NCBI RefSeq assembly: GCF_017301735.1
Contig: NZ_CP071090.1
Coordinates: forward strand, 11,205,001 to 11,269,000
Reading direction: 5' to 3'
Length of the DNA: 64,000 bases
From: Pyxidicoccus parkwaysis
GTDB taxonomy: Bacteria > Myxococcota > Myxococcia > Myxococcales > Myxococcaceae
Below the pieces are notes generated by a model, which made no database searches, was not told the origin of the DNA, and saw nothing but the letters and a program-made list of their open reading frames with translations. Made by a program: the position numbers and the translations under genes. Positions 8,550-17,679 of this stretch are shown one piece after another (position 1 is the stretch's first letter; each line of letters begins with the position of its first letter).

Positions 8550-9851
8550 ATGTCCATCGTCTGCGCCACGAACTTCTCCGACGCCGCGCTGCGCGCGTCC
8601 ACGCTGGCCGCCGCGCTTGCCCGCAAGTCAGGGGTGCCGCTGCTCCTGGTCCACGTGCTGAACCCCAACTCCGCGCGCGCCTTCGGGCGTGCGCTGACGG
8701 GCGCCGCCGAGGCCGCACTGGCGGACCAGGTGAAGCGCCTGGAGAAGCAGGGCGCGAAGGTCGAGACGACGCTGCTCACCGGTGAGCCGGCGGAGTCGCT
8801 GGTGGCCTTCGCGCGCGAGCAGCAGGCCTCGCTCGTGATGGTGGCGGCGCCGAGCCAGGAGGCGCCCTTCCTGAGTGTGGGCGGCACGGTGGACCGGCTG
8901 GCGCAGGCGCTGCCCATTCCGCTCCTGGTGGTGCGCGGGGCAGCGTCGCTGGAGGCGTGGGCCCGGGGCGAGCGGCCGCTGAAGGTGATGTTGGGCGTGG
9001 ACCGCTCGCTGCCCTTCGAGGCGGCGCGCGAGTGGGTGAAGGGGCTGCGCCGCTTCGGCGCGGTGGAGGTGGTGGGCGGGCGCGTGTACTGGCCGGAGGA
9101 GGAGTATCCGCGTCTGGGATTGCCGCTGCCGAATTCCTTCGATGACGTCACGCCGGAGTTGCGGCAGGCGATGGAGCAGGAGACGGCCGCGCTGCTGGCG
9201 CCGCTGGCGTCCGATGCGCAGGCGCCGCGCGCCGTGGTGTTCGCAGGCGTGGGGCGCATCGCCGACCACCTGGTGGAGCTGGCCGAGCGTGAGGGCGTGG
9301 ACCTGTTGGTGGTGGGCACGCATCACCGGCGCGCGCTGGGACGGCTGTGGAGCGTGTCGCATCACGCGGTGCGGCTGGCGCGCATGTCCGTGGCGTGCGT
9401 GCCCTCGACGATGGCGGCGGAGGCGGCGGTGGATGCGCCGCTGCCCGTCTTCAGCGAGGTGCTGGTGGGTACTGACTTCTCCGAGACGGGCAATCGCGCG
9501 GTGGCGTACGCCTGCGGGCTGGTGCCCGAGGGCGGCACGGTGCACCTCGTCCACGCCGCGGAAGGGAAGCTGACGCCGGGACAGGAGGCCGAGCTGAAGC
9601 AGCAGCTCCTCGCGGCCGTGCCGAAGGCGGCGCAGGCAGGTGGGCGGCGCGTGCAGGTGGAGTTGTTGCCCCATGGCAGGGACGTGGTGATGGCGCTAGT
9701 GCAGGCCTCGGAGCGGCATCGTGTGGATGCGATTGTCATGGGCACGCACGGGCGCTCGGGGCTGAAGCGCGCGGTGCTCGGCTCGGTGACGCAGGAGTTG
9801 CTGCTGCGCACGGACCGGCCCGTGCTGGTGGTGCGCCCGCCCAGGGGGTGA
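8550..9851 (+). CDS. Universal stress protein with three UspA-like units
   Basis: 433 residues, about three times a single UspA domain. Unit 1 (about 1-135) starts MSIVCATNFSDAALRAS and ends PIPLLVVRG; unit 2 (about 145-290) is degenerate, with GTHHRRALGRLWSVSHHAV; unit 3 (about 300-433) starts EVLVGTDFSETGNRA and has the canonical ATP-binding signature GTHGRSGLKRAVLGSV. Only unit 3 therefore looks competent for nucleotide. Tandem Usp proteins usually have two units. It probably acts in the cytosol in starvation or low-oxygen response and follows the dehydrogenase by 63 bp, perhaps in one transcript. Confidence 0.9.
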   Translation: MSIVCATNFSDAALRASTLAAALARKSGVPLLLVHVLNPNSARAFGRALTGAAEAALADQVKRLEKQGAKVETTLLTGEPAESLVAFAREQQASLVMVAAPSQEAPFLSVGGTVDRLAQALPIPLLVVRGAASLEAWARGERPLKVMLGVDRSLPFEAAREWVKGLRRFGAVEVVGGRVYWPEEEYPRLGLPLPNSFDDVTPELRQAMEQETAALLAPLASDAQAPRAVVFAGVGRIADHLVELAEREGVDLLVVGTHHRRALGRLWSVSHHAVRLARMSVACVPSTMAAEAAVDAPLPVFSEVLVGTDFSETGNRAVAYACGLVPEGGTVHLVHAAEGKLTPGQEAELKQQLLAAVPKAAQAGGRRVQVELLPHGRDVVMALVQASERHRVDAIVMGTHGRSGLKRAVLGSVTQELLLRTDRPVLVVRPPRG

Positions 9852-9917
9852 GTCCGGGGAGGGGGCTTGTCGCTGCCAGCCCAATCTGTTCGGGCGCGCG
9901 CGGTACACTGCCGCGCC

Positions 9918-10864
9918 GTGAGCGACACCTCGAGAGACCTCCTCGTCCGCGCGCTGGCGGCGTTCGAACGCCATGCCGAGGAGGAATCCCTGGGGCAGCT
10001 GCTGGAGGCGTGGCGTCACTCGCGCGACGCTCGCCTCGCCTCGCTGGCGGAGCGACTGTCGGCCCGGCTCGTGGATGGCCTCTCGCCGCTGGACTGCGGC
10101 CCGGGCTCCGCGTCGATGCACTGGCGCCGTCCGCTGGATTTGCCGCGACTGCTCGCCAGCCTGCGGGAAGGCGCGGACCGTGGCTACCCCGGCTCGCTGC
10201 GCCGGGCGCTCCGCGGCTTTCGTGAGTGGCCGGAGGACCCGCGCTTCACGCCCGTGCTGCTGGAGATTGTCCGCATGCCCATTGCCACCGACGTGGGCGT
10301 GCCCGACGTGCTCTGTGATTGCTGGCGCACGTGAGAGACCCGCGCGTACTGGCACCCCTGCGCGAGCTGCACGCGGGCCTTCCTCCGGGCAACGACTTCG
10401 CGGCGCTGCTCGACGCCGTCATCCAGCGCACCCTTCCGAAGTCAGGGCCGCCGCTGGACTCGGAGGCCACGCGCCTGTGCGAGGAATGGGAGACGGCGCT
10501 CACCGAGCGCGACGCCACCGAGGCCCGGAGCGGACCGCTGCGTGAGGCATTGTTTGCGCGCGTGTACGCGGCCCCGGAGGACGTGCGCCTGTGCGCGACG
10601 TCGCGGCTGGCGTCCCGGCTGGTACGCTTCGAGGCGCGCGGAACGGTGGCGTGGGAGCTCATCGTGATGCTGCGGAAGAAGCTGCCCGTGCTCGCGAAGC
10701 TGTTCAGCGAGGAGGGTGTCGCGCCGCTCGCGCGCGCCATCCAGGGTGCAGCGGGCTTTGGCCTTCGTGCACTTCACATCCACGTGGAGTGCGGCCTGAC
10801 GACGCAGCTGCGGAAGCAGCTCCAGGATGCTGCCTCGCTCTACGAGCAGGTGGAGTGGAGCTGA
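9918..10864 (+). pseudogene. Degenerate TIGR02996-family paralog (frameshift and internal deletion)
   Basis: This is the first of three tandem paralogs. The N-terminal part from GTG 9918 matches the two downstream copies (LLEAWRHSRDARLASLAERLS; EDPRFTPVLLEI) but hits TGA at about 10332. The match resumes in another frame from about 10319 (RDPRVLAPLRELHA). Farther on, EDV is followed directly by the equivalent of CSKSPLASRLEHFE, so roughly 175 residues present in the sisters, including most of the TIGR02996 motif, are missing. The C-terminus (AASLYEQVEWS) still aligns with AASGYQQVEWS. A sequencing error could explain the frameshift but not the deletion. Confidence 0.8.
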
Positions 10865-10906
10865 CCCACAAGGCGGAGGCCCGAGGGGCTCGGGTAGATT
10901 GCCGGG

Positions 10907-12379
10907 GTGACGAAACTCTCCATCGTGGAGCACGGACGCGAGGCGGTGCTGGCCCTCCGGCGGCGTGACGATGCCGCGGCCCTCGAGCATCTGCTCGGGG
11001 CCTGGCGCCAATCGCAGTCCGAGCGCATTGCCTCGCTGGTGGAGCGGTTGTCGCAGTGGCTGACGGTGGGGGGCGTTCCCATCTCCTTCGACCAGCGCAG
11101 CTTCGTCCTCTCGCCTCCTGGAATCGTCGAGCTCCCGCTGCTCCTCGCCGGCTTGCGGGAGCTGGCGCAGCAGCGGCCGGAAGGCAAGAAGATGAGCGAC
11201 AAGCTCAAGGCATTCAGTCCCTGCTCCGCGGACCCGCGCTTCACTCCCGCGCTGCTCGACATCGCTCGGCTGCCGGTGGCCCGAGTGCCGGAGGTGCGCC
11301 AGGCGCTGTGCAATCTCTTCGTGGAGATGTGGGACCCACGTGCCGTGCGGCCTCTGAGAGAGCTGCACGCGGAGTTCGACCCGCTCTCCGCCTTCGCCGA
11401 GGCGCTGGCCGTGACGCTCGAGCGGATTGCGCCCAGGGTCCGGGCCATGCCGCCACTGCCGCCGGAAGTCGAAAGCCAATGCGAGGAGATGGAGGCAGCG
11501 CTCGACGACCGCGGTGTCCTGAACGCACTCGATACCGTCTCCGAGGAATTGCTGTCGCGCGTGTACGCGGACCCGGAGGACGTGTCCGCGCGTCTGGTAT
11601 TGGCGGACCACCTGCTGGAGCGAGGCCATCCGCTCGGCGAGCTCATCATGTTGCAGTGCTCGCCCCAGGCGGACCGGGGACGCATCGGGAAGTTGCTCGA
11701 GGTGAATGCCCCGCTGTGGTCCTCCGTCCTGGGGCCGTACGTGCAACATGCCGACACCCGCTTCGAGCGCGGTTTCCCCAGCTTCGTCCGGCTGAGGGCT
11801 GGCCCGCGGTCGCCGCTGCTCGAACCCACGGTGCACTGGCGGACGGTGCGGGCGGTGGACCTCTCGCGTTGCGAGGTCCCAGATTTGGCGAAGTGGCTCT
11901 CACACCCGCACCTGCGCGGGGTGACGGTGGTGAAAGGGGCAGTGCCCTCCCTGGTGCGGGCGCTGGCGGGAAAGGAGTACGGGGTCCAGCACCTCGAGGT
12001 GTCACGGTCCGACACGACCTATGAGCGGGAATTGTTCGCCCGCCTGGTCCGGCTGCCGAAGCTGACGCGCCTGTTCATGCACGGCGCGACGCCGCTGTCC
12101 GTGCAGGAGTGCTCCAAGTCTCCGCTGGCGTCCCGGCTGGAGCACTTCGAGGTGCACGGCTCACGCTGGGCGCTCGTGTGCTCTCCCGCGAAGGATGGGC
12201 CCGTCCAGGCGCGGCTCACCGGTAGATTGGGTGATGGCGAACTTGCCAACGCGATTTTCTGTGCGCTGGGCTTCGGGAAGCGGGCGCTCCACGTGCAGGT
12301 GGGCGACCTCGCCAACCGCGATGGGATGCGACTGTTGGAGAAGGCCGCCTCCGGCTACCAGCAGGTGGAGTGGAGCTGA
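10907..12379 (+). CDS. TIGR02996 domain-containing protein, copy 2
   Basis: 490 residues from GTG 10907, the start shared by all three paralogs. The recognisable part is the roughly 40-residue TIGR02996 'repeat-companion' motif near residues 205-250: ELLSRVYADPEDVSARLVLA followed by DHLLERGHPLGELIML. N-terminal to it is a helical region with DPRFTPALLDIARLP; C-terminal are leucine-rich, irregular repeats (VRAVDLSRCEVPDLAKWLSH; LPKLTRLFMHGATPLS) suggesting a solenoid. No signal peptide. The family is expanded in myxobacteria and planctomycetes with no established function. A TAGATT hexamer six bases before the GTG and absence of a Shine-Dalgarno site suggest a leaderless message. Confidence 0.85.
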   Translation: MTKLSIVEHGREAVLALRRRDDAAALEHLLGAWRQSQSERIASLVERLSQWLTVGGVPISFDQRSFVLSPPGIVELPLLLAGLRELAQQRPEGKKMSDKLKAFSPCSADPRFTPALLDIARLPVARVPEVRQALCNLFVEMWDPRAVRPLRELHAEFDPLSAFAEALAVTLERIAPRVRAMPPLPPEVESQCEEMEAALDDRGVLNALDTVSEELLSRVYADPEDVSARLVLADHLLERGHPLGELIMLQCSPQADRGRIGKLLEVNAPLWSSVLGPYVQHADTRFERGFPSFVRLRAGPRSPLLEPTVHWRTVRAVDLSRCEVPDLAKWLSHPHLRGVTVVKGAVPSLVRALAGKEYGVQHLEVSRSDTTYERELFARLVRLPKLTRLFMHGATPLSVQECSKSPLASRLEHFEVHGSRWALVCSPAKDGPVQARLTGRLGDGELANAIFCALGFGKRALHVQVGDLANRDGMRLLEKAASGYQQVEWS

Positions 12380-12419
12380 GCTGGGCACGGAGGCCCGAGG
12401 GCTCGGATAGACTGGCGGG

Positions 12420-13901
12420 GTGACGGAAAACACCCTCATCCTTCGCGGACGCGCGGCGGCCCTGGCCCTGAAGCGGCAGGATGATGCGGCGGTCCTCGAA
12501 CATCTGGTCGATGCCTGGCGCCAAACGCGCTCCGAGCGCATCGCCGCACTGGTGGAGCGACTGTCGAAGCGCCTCACAGTGGGATTCGGCCCCATCCACT
12601 TCGAGGGGCGCAGCTTTGAATCGGTGCCTCCCGGGTGCATCGAGCTGCCCCTGCTCCTCGAGGGCCTGCTGGAAATGGCGGGGCAGGCGACGCCCGAGTG
12701 GATGGACAGACAGCTCGCGGCGTTCCTCTATGGCGCGCCGGACCCGCGCTTCACTCCCGTGCTGCTGGCTCTCGCCCGGCTGCCCATGGCCCGCGAGCCG
12801 GAGCCGGGCGGAACGTTGTGCGTCCTCCTCGGGAGGCTGTGGGACCCGCGTGCCTTGGCGCCCTTGAGGGCGCTGCACGCGGAGCTCGACCCTGACTCAC
12901 CCGACGCCAAGGCGCTGGCCCTTACTATCGAGAGGATTGCGTCCCGTCAGCCCCGGGCCATGCCTCCACTGCCGCCGGAGCTCGAAAGCCCATGCAAGGA
13001 ATTGGAGTCAGCGCTCGACAGCCATGAGGCCGCGGACGCGTCCAAGGCCATTGTCTACGAGGAGTTGTTGGCACGCGTGTATGCGGACCCGGAGGACGTG
13101 TCCGCGCGGATGGTGCTGGCGGACCACCTGCTGGAGCGGGGCCATCCGCTCGGTGAGTTCATCATGTTGCAGTGCTCGTCCCACGTGGACCTGGAGCGCC
13201 TCATGAAGTTGTTCGAGGCGAACGCCGCACTGTGGTCCGCCGCGCTGGGGCCACACCTGCAACACAAGCACACCCGTTTCGAGCGAGGCTTTCCCGCCGC
13301 CGTCCGGCTGATTTCCCGTCTGACGGAGCCGCCGCTCCCACCCACGCAGCGCTGGCGGACGGTGCGGGAGGTGGACCTCGCGTCGAACGCGCTCCCAATC
13401 CTCGCGGAGTGGCTCTCGCACCCGCATCTGCGCGGAGTGACGGTGTTGAAGGGAGTGACGCCCTCCATGGCGCAGGCGCTGGCGGCACGAGGTCACGAGG
13501 TCCGGCACCTGGAGATAGGGCTGTTGCAGGTCCGTGAGAATGGACAAGCGGAGCTGTTCACCCACCTGGGCCAGCTGCCGAAGCTGGCGCGCCTGCACAT
13601 CCAGGGCGCGCTGCCTTTGAGCGTGCGTCTGTGTCTGGAGTCGCCGCTGGCTTCCCGACTGGAGTACTTCGAGGCGAACAGCGGAGCGTGGACGCTCGTG
13701 GCCACGCCCTCGGCGGACGTGACCGTCCGGGCGCAGCTCCGGGGCACCTACGGTGTGGGCGAGTTCGCTCAGGCGATTCGCCATGCGGTGGGCTTCGGGA
13801 AGCGGGCGCTCCACGTGCAGGTGGAGGACCTCGCCACGCCCGAGGGGCGGCGGCTGTTGGAGAAGGCGGCATCCGGCTACGAGCGCGTGGAGTGGAGCTG
13901 A
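12420..13901 (+). CDS. TIGR02996 domain-containing protein, copy 3
   Basis: 493 residues from GTG 12420, colinear with copy 2 over its whole length (ELLARVYADPEDVSARMVLA; LRGVTVLKGVTPS; AASGYERVEWS). The upstream stretch GGCCCGAGGGCTCGGATAGAC is nearly the same as before copy 2, so promoter and gene were duplicated together. TAGACT lies six bases before the GTG without a Shine-Dalgarno site. Predicted cytosolic, mainly leucine-rich-like solenoid. Function unknown. Tandem expansion with one decaying copy fits a fast-evolving family. Confidence 0.85.
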   Translation: MTENTLILRGRAAALALKRQDDAAVLEHLVDAWRQTRSERIAALVERLSKRLTVGFGPIHFEGRSFESVPPGCIELPLLLEGLLEMAGQATPEWMDRQLAAFLYGAPDPRFTPVLLALARLPMAREPEPGGTLCVLLGRLWDPRALAPLRALHAELDPDSPDAKALALTIERIASRQPRAMPPLPPELESPCKELESALDSHEAADASKAIVYEELLARVYADPEDVSARMVLADHLLERGHPLGEFIMLQCSSHVDLERLMKLFEANAALWSAALGPHLQHKHTRFERGFPAAVRLISRLTEPPLPPTQRWRTVREVDLASNALPILAEWLSHPHLRGVTVLKGVTPSMAQALAARGHEVRHLEIGLLQVRENGQAELFTHLGQLPKLARLHIQGALPLSVRLCLESPLASRLEYFEANSGAWTLVATPSADVTVRAQLRGTYGVGEFAQAIRHAVGFGKRALHVQVEDLATPEGRRLLEKAASGYERVEWS

Positions 13902-13911
13902 TCGCTCCGCG

Positions 13912-14580
13912 TCACGGTGACGCGTCCACGTCCACGTAGGCGCGCTTCGCCACCACCGACACCAGCCGCCCTTCCGGCATCACATACGCGGACAGCCGGC
14001 CGCCGTACACGCATCCCGAGTCCAGGCCCAGCGCATGCGGGTGGCGCTGAATCCCGCGCATGGCGTCGTGGCCGAAGATGACCAGCTCCGGCCCCTTCCA
14101 GCAGCTTCCCCACGGCTCGCCGCCGTCCACGCGCTTCGACGGCGTGCCGTCCGAGGTGATGCTGCGCAGGTTGAGCAGCTCGTCCTCCTTCTGCTGCTCC
14201 AGCGACACGCCCGGCACGAGCCCGCCGTGCACCGCAATCACGTTCAGCTCCGGGAAGCGGCGGTAGAGCGGCTGCGCCTCCAGCCACGCCCAGTCCTCGG
14301 GCGTGAGCGTGTCCAAGACCTGTTGATGCTCGGGCTTGAGCTTCTTGCCCTTGGGCCCCCGGCCCGCGTGCCAGCGCAGCACGTGCGCGTCATGGTTGCC
14401 CCGCACCGCGAGGAAGCCGCGCTCGCGTGCCCGGCGCACCACGCCCGCCGAGTCCGGGCCCTTCGCCACGAGGTCTCCCACCAGCACCACGCGGTCGTCC
14501 GGCCGCCAGCCGCAGGCGGCCAGCAGCGCGTCCAGTTCCTCGGCGCAGCCGTGTACGTCCCCGATGAAGAGCGTTCGCAT
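13912..14580 (-). CDS. PPP-superfamily metallophosphatase (Ser/Thr phosphatase or ApaH-like)
   Basis: 222 residues with the full metallophosphoesterase set: GDVHG (8-12), GDLVAKGPDS (35-44), GNHD (60-63), VHGGLVPG and FGHDAM. This spacing is that of bacterial PPP enzymes: protein Ser/Thr/Tyr phosphatases such as PrpE/PrpA, or diadenosine tetraphosphatase. AAAGGAGGAG precedes the ATG. It lies next to a Ser/Thr kinase operon on the same strand and could oppose kinase signalling, though that link is inference. The gene is tail-to-tail with TIGR02996 copy 3, only 10 bases apart. Confidence 0.88.
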   Translation of the reverse strand: MRTLFIGDVHGCAEELDALLAACGWRPDDRVVLVGDLVAKGPDSAGVVRRARERGFLAVRGNHDAHVLRWHAGRGPKGKKLKPEHQQVLDTLTPEDWAWLEAQPLYRRFPELNVIAVHGGLVPGVSLEQQKEDELLNLRSITSDGTPSKRVDGGEPWGSCWKGPELVIFGHDAMRGIQRHPHALGLDSGCVYGGRLSAYVMPEGRLVSVVAKRAYVDVDASP

Positions 14581-14664
14581 CCCGCTCCTCCTTTAATGCG
14601 CTTTGGGCGGAGACGGGAGCCCCGATGCGCTCCTTTCGCCGCCCGCCATGCCGACCCGCGGATG

Positions 14665-17664
14665 CTAGCGCGTGCTGGCCGCCGGCACCGTGGTGGGCCG
14701 GGGCAGGCGGGCACGCCAGGCGTCCAGCTCCGCGATGACCTTCACGTACCGCTCTCCCATGCCCGAGAACATCTCCCGCGCCTCCTCGGCCAACTGCAGG
14801 GCACGGGGCCGGTCCAGGTTCCCCGCCCACAGCGCCTTGGCCAGGGCGTAGCGAGAGAAGGCCCGCTCGCCCGGCGTCTGCTTCGAGCCGGCGCGGTTCG
14901 CCACCGCCAACTCCAGCACCTCGACGGCCTTGCGCGGCTGATTCAAGTCCAACCAGTTGCGGCCCAGGTCAATCCACGTCCCCGTCAGGTAGCCATACGG
15001 GTCGTCCTGTCGCGACTCGAGGATGGCCAGCGCACGCAGCAGGTAGGGCTGCGCTTCCTTGTAGCGCTTCATGTCCCGGTAGTTGTTGCCGCACGCGCGG
15101 AGGGCTCGCGCCAGCAGGGGGTGCTGGGGGCCGAGCCGCTGCTCCAGCGGCGCAACGGTGGACATGTGACGCGCCAGGGCCTCCTCGTGCCGCCCCAGCC
15201 GCGCCAGCAGGTTGGCCAGGTTGCTCATGACGATTTGCGTGCCGGAGCTCTCCAGGCCCTCCGCCTGGACGGTGATGTTCAGCGCGCGCTCCTGGAGGCG
15301 CAGGGCCACCTCGCCCTTGCCCTGCCGCTCCATGACGGCCGCCAGCATCTCGAGCGAAGCCGCCACGTCGCGGTGCTCGGAGCCCAGCGCGCGCTCGAAC
15401 ACCGCCAGCGCGCTGCTCGACAGTTCCTCCACCCGCGCCAGGTTGGCCTTCCGCCAGTAGACCTGCGCCAACTCCATCTGCGCGCGCGCCACGTCGGGGT
15501 GGTCCGGGCCCAGTGCCGTGCGCCGCGTCTCCAGCGCCTGCTCGAGGAGCTTCAGTGCATCATCCACGCGATGCTGGGCGATGCGCGTGGCGCCCAATCC
15601 CAACCGCACGTCCGCCGCCTCCAGGCTGTCCGGGCCATACGTCTGCTCCAGCCGGGCGAGCGCCGCCTCCTGCTGCTCGGAGGCCTCCGTGTAGCGGCCC
15701 TGCGCGAAGTTCAGCGCCCCAGTGCGGACCTGGAGCTGCGCCGTCAGCACCGCGTCGCCGCCCAGCCGCTCGATGGCCGCCTCGGCGCGCTCCTCCCAGC
15801 GCCAGGCGAGGGCGTACTGCTCCAGCACCTCGCCGGAGGTGTGCACCAGCGCCGTCCAGGCGCGCGCGGCCGCCACGTCGTTGCGCCCGGCCTCCGCGGC
15901 CCACACCGCCTCGTAGAGCGTGGCCTCCGCCTTCTTCGGGTCACCCAGTTCCTCTTGCAGCTCGCCCAACAACAGCAGCAGGTCCGCGCTGCCGTAGCGG
16001 TCTCCCGCGCCCTTCGCCGTCTTCACGGTGGGCTCCAGCAGCGCCACCGCCTCCGTGTACTTGCCGGCAGCCTTCAGCGCGCGGGCCCGCACCAGCTTCT
16101 GGCGCAGCGCGTCCGTGCGTACGCGCGCCTCGTCGTCCACGGGCTCGGGCGCGCTGGCGGCCAGCGCGGAGAGGTCCGCGCAGCGCTGCAGCGGCGGCAG
16201 CGCCTCCGCGGCGCGCGCGGCCAGCTCCACCGTGCCCGCGTCCGCGCGGGCGAAGAGCTGCGTGAGGGCGGACACTTCAGCGAGTCGGCCGTCGAGGCAG
16301 TGCATGCGCCGGGCGAGCACCTCCTCGGGTTGCTCGCGGCGCACGCGCGTGGCCTCGCAGGCGGTGGTGCGCATCGTCACCCACTCGGCGGTGTACACGT
16401 CCAGCGTGCGCCGCACGCGCTGCCACGCCGCGCCCGCGAAGGGCTTGCCGGTGGCGAGGAAGGCGGACTCGACGGCCTTCTGCTGCGACAGGCCCCACAC
16501 CGTGGCGAGCTCTTCCTGCGCGCCCGCGCAGACCTGCCCTCGGCGCGAGCCCACCGCGTGCGTAATCCCCACCGCCGCGACGAGCAGCGCCACGCTGCCC
16601 GCCACCTGGAGCCTGCGCGTCCAGCGCGCCGCCGGGTCGTGCTGGAGCGCGGCGAGCAGCGCGTCCATGGAGCCATGCCGGTCCATGGGGTCCACGGACA
16701 GGCCGCGCACCACCACGCGACGAAGCCACGGCGGCACCGGCGAGCCCCGGGGTGCGGGCTTCACCCGCCCGGAGCGAATCTCCGTCAGCAGCTCGCGCAC
16801 CGTGGCGGCGGCGAAGGGGCGCTCGTCGTAGAGCGCCTCGTACAGCGCCACGCTGAAGGCGAACTGGTCGCTGCGCGCATCCGGGTGCGCGTCCGGGTCC
16901 AGCTGCTCCGGAGACATGTACGCCGGCGTGCCGCCCGCCACGGGCGTGCCCGGCGTCCCCTTCGCCAGCGGGTTGGCGCTGCGCGCGAGGCCGAAGTCGG
17001 TGACGCGCACGCGGCCGTCGCGGCCCACGAGGAGGTTCTCCGGCTTGAAGTCGCCGTGCACCACGCCCGCCGCGTGCGCCGCCGCGAGCCCCCGGCCCGC
17101 GTCCAGGAAGAGGCCCAGCACCTGACGCCACGGGCGAGGCGCGGCCTTCAGCCACTGCCGCAGCGTCTGCGCCTCCACCAACTCCATGGCGAGGAAGACG
17201 TGCTGACCGAAGGTCCCCACGTCGTAGATGGGCACCACGTGCGGGTGCGAGACGCGGGCCATGGCCTGCGCCTCGCGCAGCAGGTGCGCGCGACCCTCTT
17301 CCGCCTCCAGGCCCAGCGCGCCCGCGCGCAGGAGCTTGAGTGCCACGCGCCTGTCGAGCTCCGGGTCATACGCGCTGTAGACGACGCCCATGCCACCTTC
17401 GCCCAGCCGCTCCAGCACGAGGTAGCGGCCCACCGCGGTGCCCTTCTCCAGCGGCGCGTCCTCGGAGCGCGTGGGGCGGGGTGGCGTCAGCGCGGTGGCC
17501 TCGCCGGGCGGGCCCTCGTCGGGAGACTGCGCGCGCAGGCCCTGGGCCACCATGCGGCGGCACGAGACGCACGTGTCGAGGTGCGCGTCGACCTCGGCCG
17601 CGCGCGCGGGGGAGAGGCCGCCCATCAGCAGCTCGACGAAGGTGTTCTCGTCCAGGCAGGCCAC
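14665..17664 (-). CDS. Membrane Ser/Thr protein kinase with N-terminal zinc-finger and TPR repeats
   Basis: 999 residues from GTG 17664. Residues 1-45 form an anti-sigma-like putative zinc finger (H28-x3-C32-x2-C35). The PknB-type kinase domain spans about 80-345: GEGGMGVVY loop, lysine 110, catalytic loop HGDFKPEN (203-210; HGD instead of HRD, frequent in myxobacterial kinases) and DFG 223-225. One transmembrane helix lies at about 354-372, then an extracytoplasmic or peripheral region with about eight TPR-like repeats (for example AALARLEQTYGPDSLEAADV). It starts 15 bases after the sigma-factor stop, so the two are cotranscribed. The zinc finger may tether or inhibit that sigma factor, coupling kinase state to transcription; this is inference from context. 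Confidence 0.92.
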   Translation of the reverse strand: MACLDENTFVELLMGGLSPARAAEVDAHLDTCVSCRRMVAQGLRAQSPDEGPPGEATALTPPRPTRSEDAPLEKGTAVGRYLVLERLGEGGMGVVYSAYDPELDRRVALKLLRAGALGLEAEEGRAHLLREAQAMARVSHPHVVPIYDVGTFGQHVFLAMELVEAQTLRQWLKAAPRPWRQVLGLFLDAGRGLAAAHAAGVVHGDFKPENLLVGRDGRVRVTDFGLARSANPLAKGTPGTPVAGGTPAYMSPEQLDPDAHPDARSDQFAFSVALYEALYDERPFAAATVRELLTEIRSGRVKPAPRGSPVPPWLRRVVVRGLSVDPMDRHGSMDALLAALQHDPAARWTRRLQVAGSVALLVAAVGITHAVGSRRGQVCAGAQEELATVWGLSQQKAVESAFLATGKPFAGAAWQRVRRTLDVYTAEWVTMRTTACEATRVRREQPEEVLARRMHCLDGRLAEVSALTQLFARADAGTVELAARAAEALPPLQRCADLSALAASAPEPVDDEARVRTDALRQKLVRARALKAAGKYTEAVALLEPTVKTAKGAGDRYGSADLLLLLGELQEELGDPKKAEATLYEAVWAAEAGRNDVAAARAWTALVHTSGEVLEQYALAWRWEERAEAAIERLGGDAVLTAQLQVRTGALNFAQGRYTEASEQQEAALARLEQTYGPDSLEAADVRLGLGATRIAQHRVDDALKLLEQALETRRTALGPDHPDVARAQMELAQVYWRKANLARVEELSSSALAVFERALGSEHRDVAASLEMLAAVMERQGKGEVALRLQERALNITVQAEGLESSGTQIVMSNLANLLARLGRHEEALARHMSTVAPLEQRLGPQHPLLARALRACGNNYRDMKRYKEAQPYLLRALAILESRQDDPYGYLTGTWIDLGRNWLDLNQPRKAVEVLELAVANRAGSKQTPGERAFSRYALAKALWAGNLDRPRALQLAEEAREMFSGMGERYVKVIAELDAWRARLPRPTTVPAASTR

Positions 17665-17679
17665 GGGTGCGGGACTTCG

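Noticed and set aside
10300..10340. Programmed frameshifting in TIGR02996 copy 1
   Set aside because: No slippery heptamer is visible, and the same gene has also lost about 175 codons, which fits decay better.
13909..13923. Perfect palindrome GCGTCAC-G-GTGACGC at the end of the phosphatase gene
   Set aside because: Short, inside coding sequence, no T-run and no link to a promoter.
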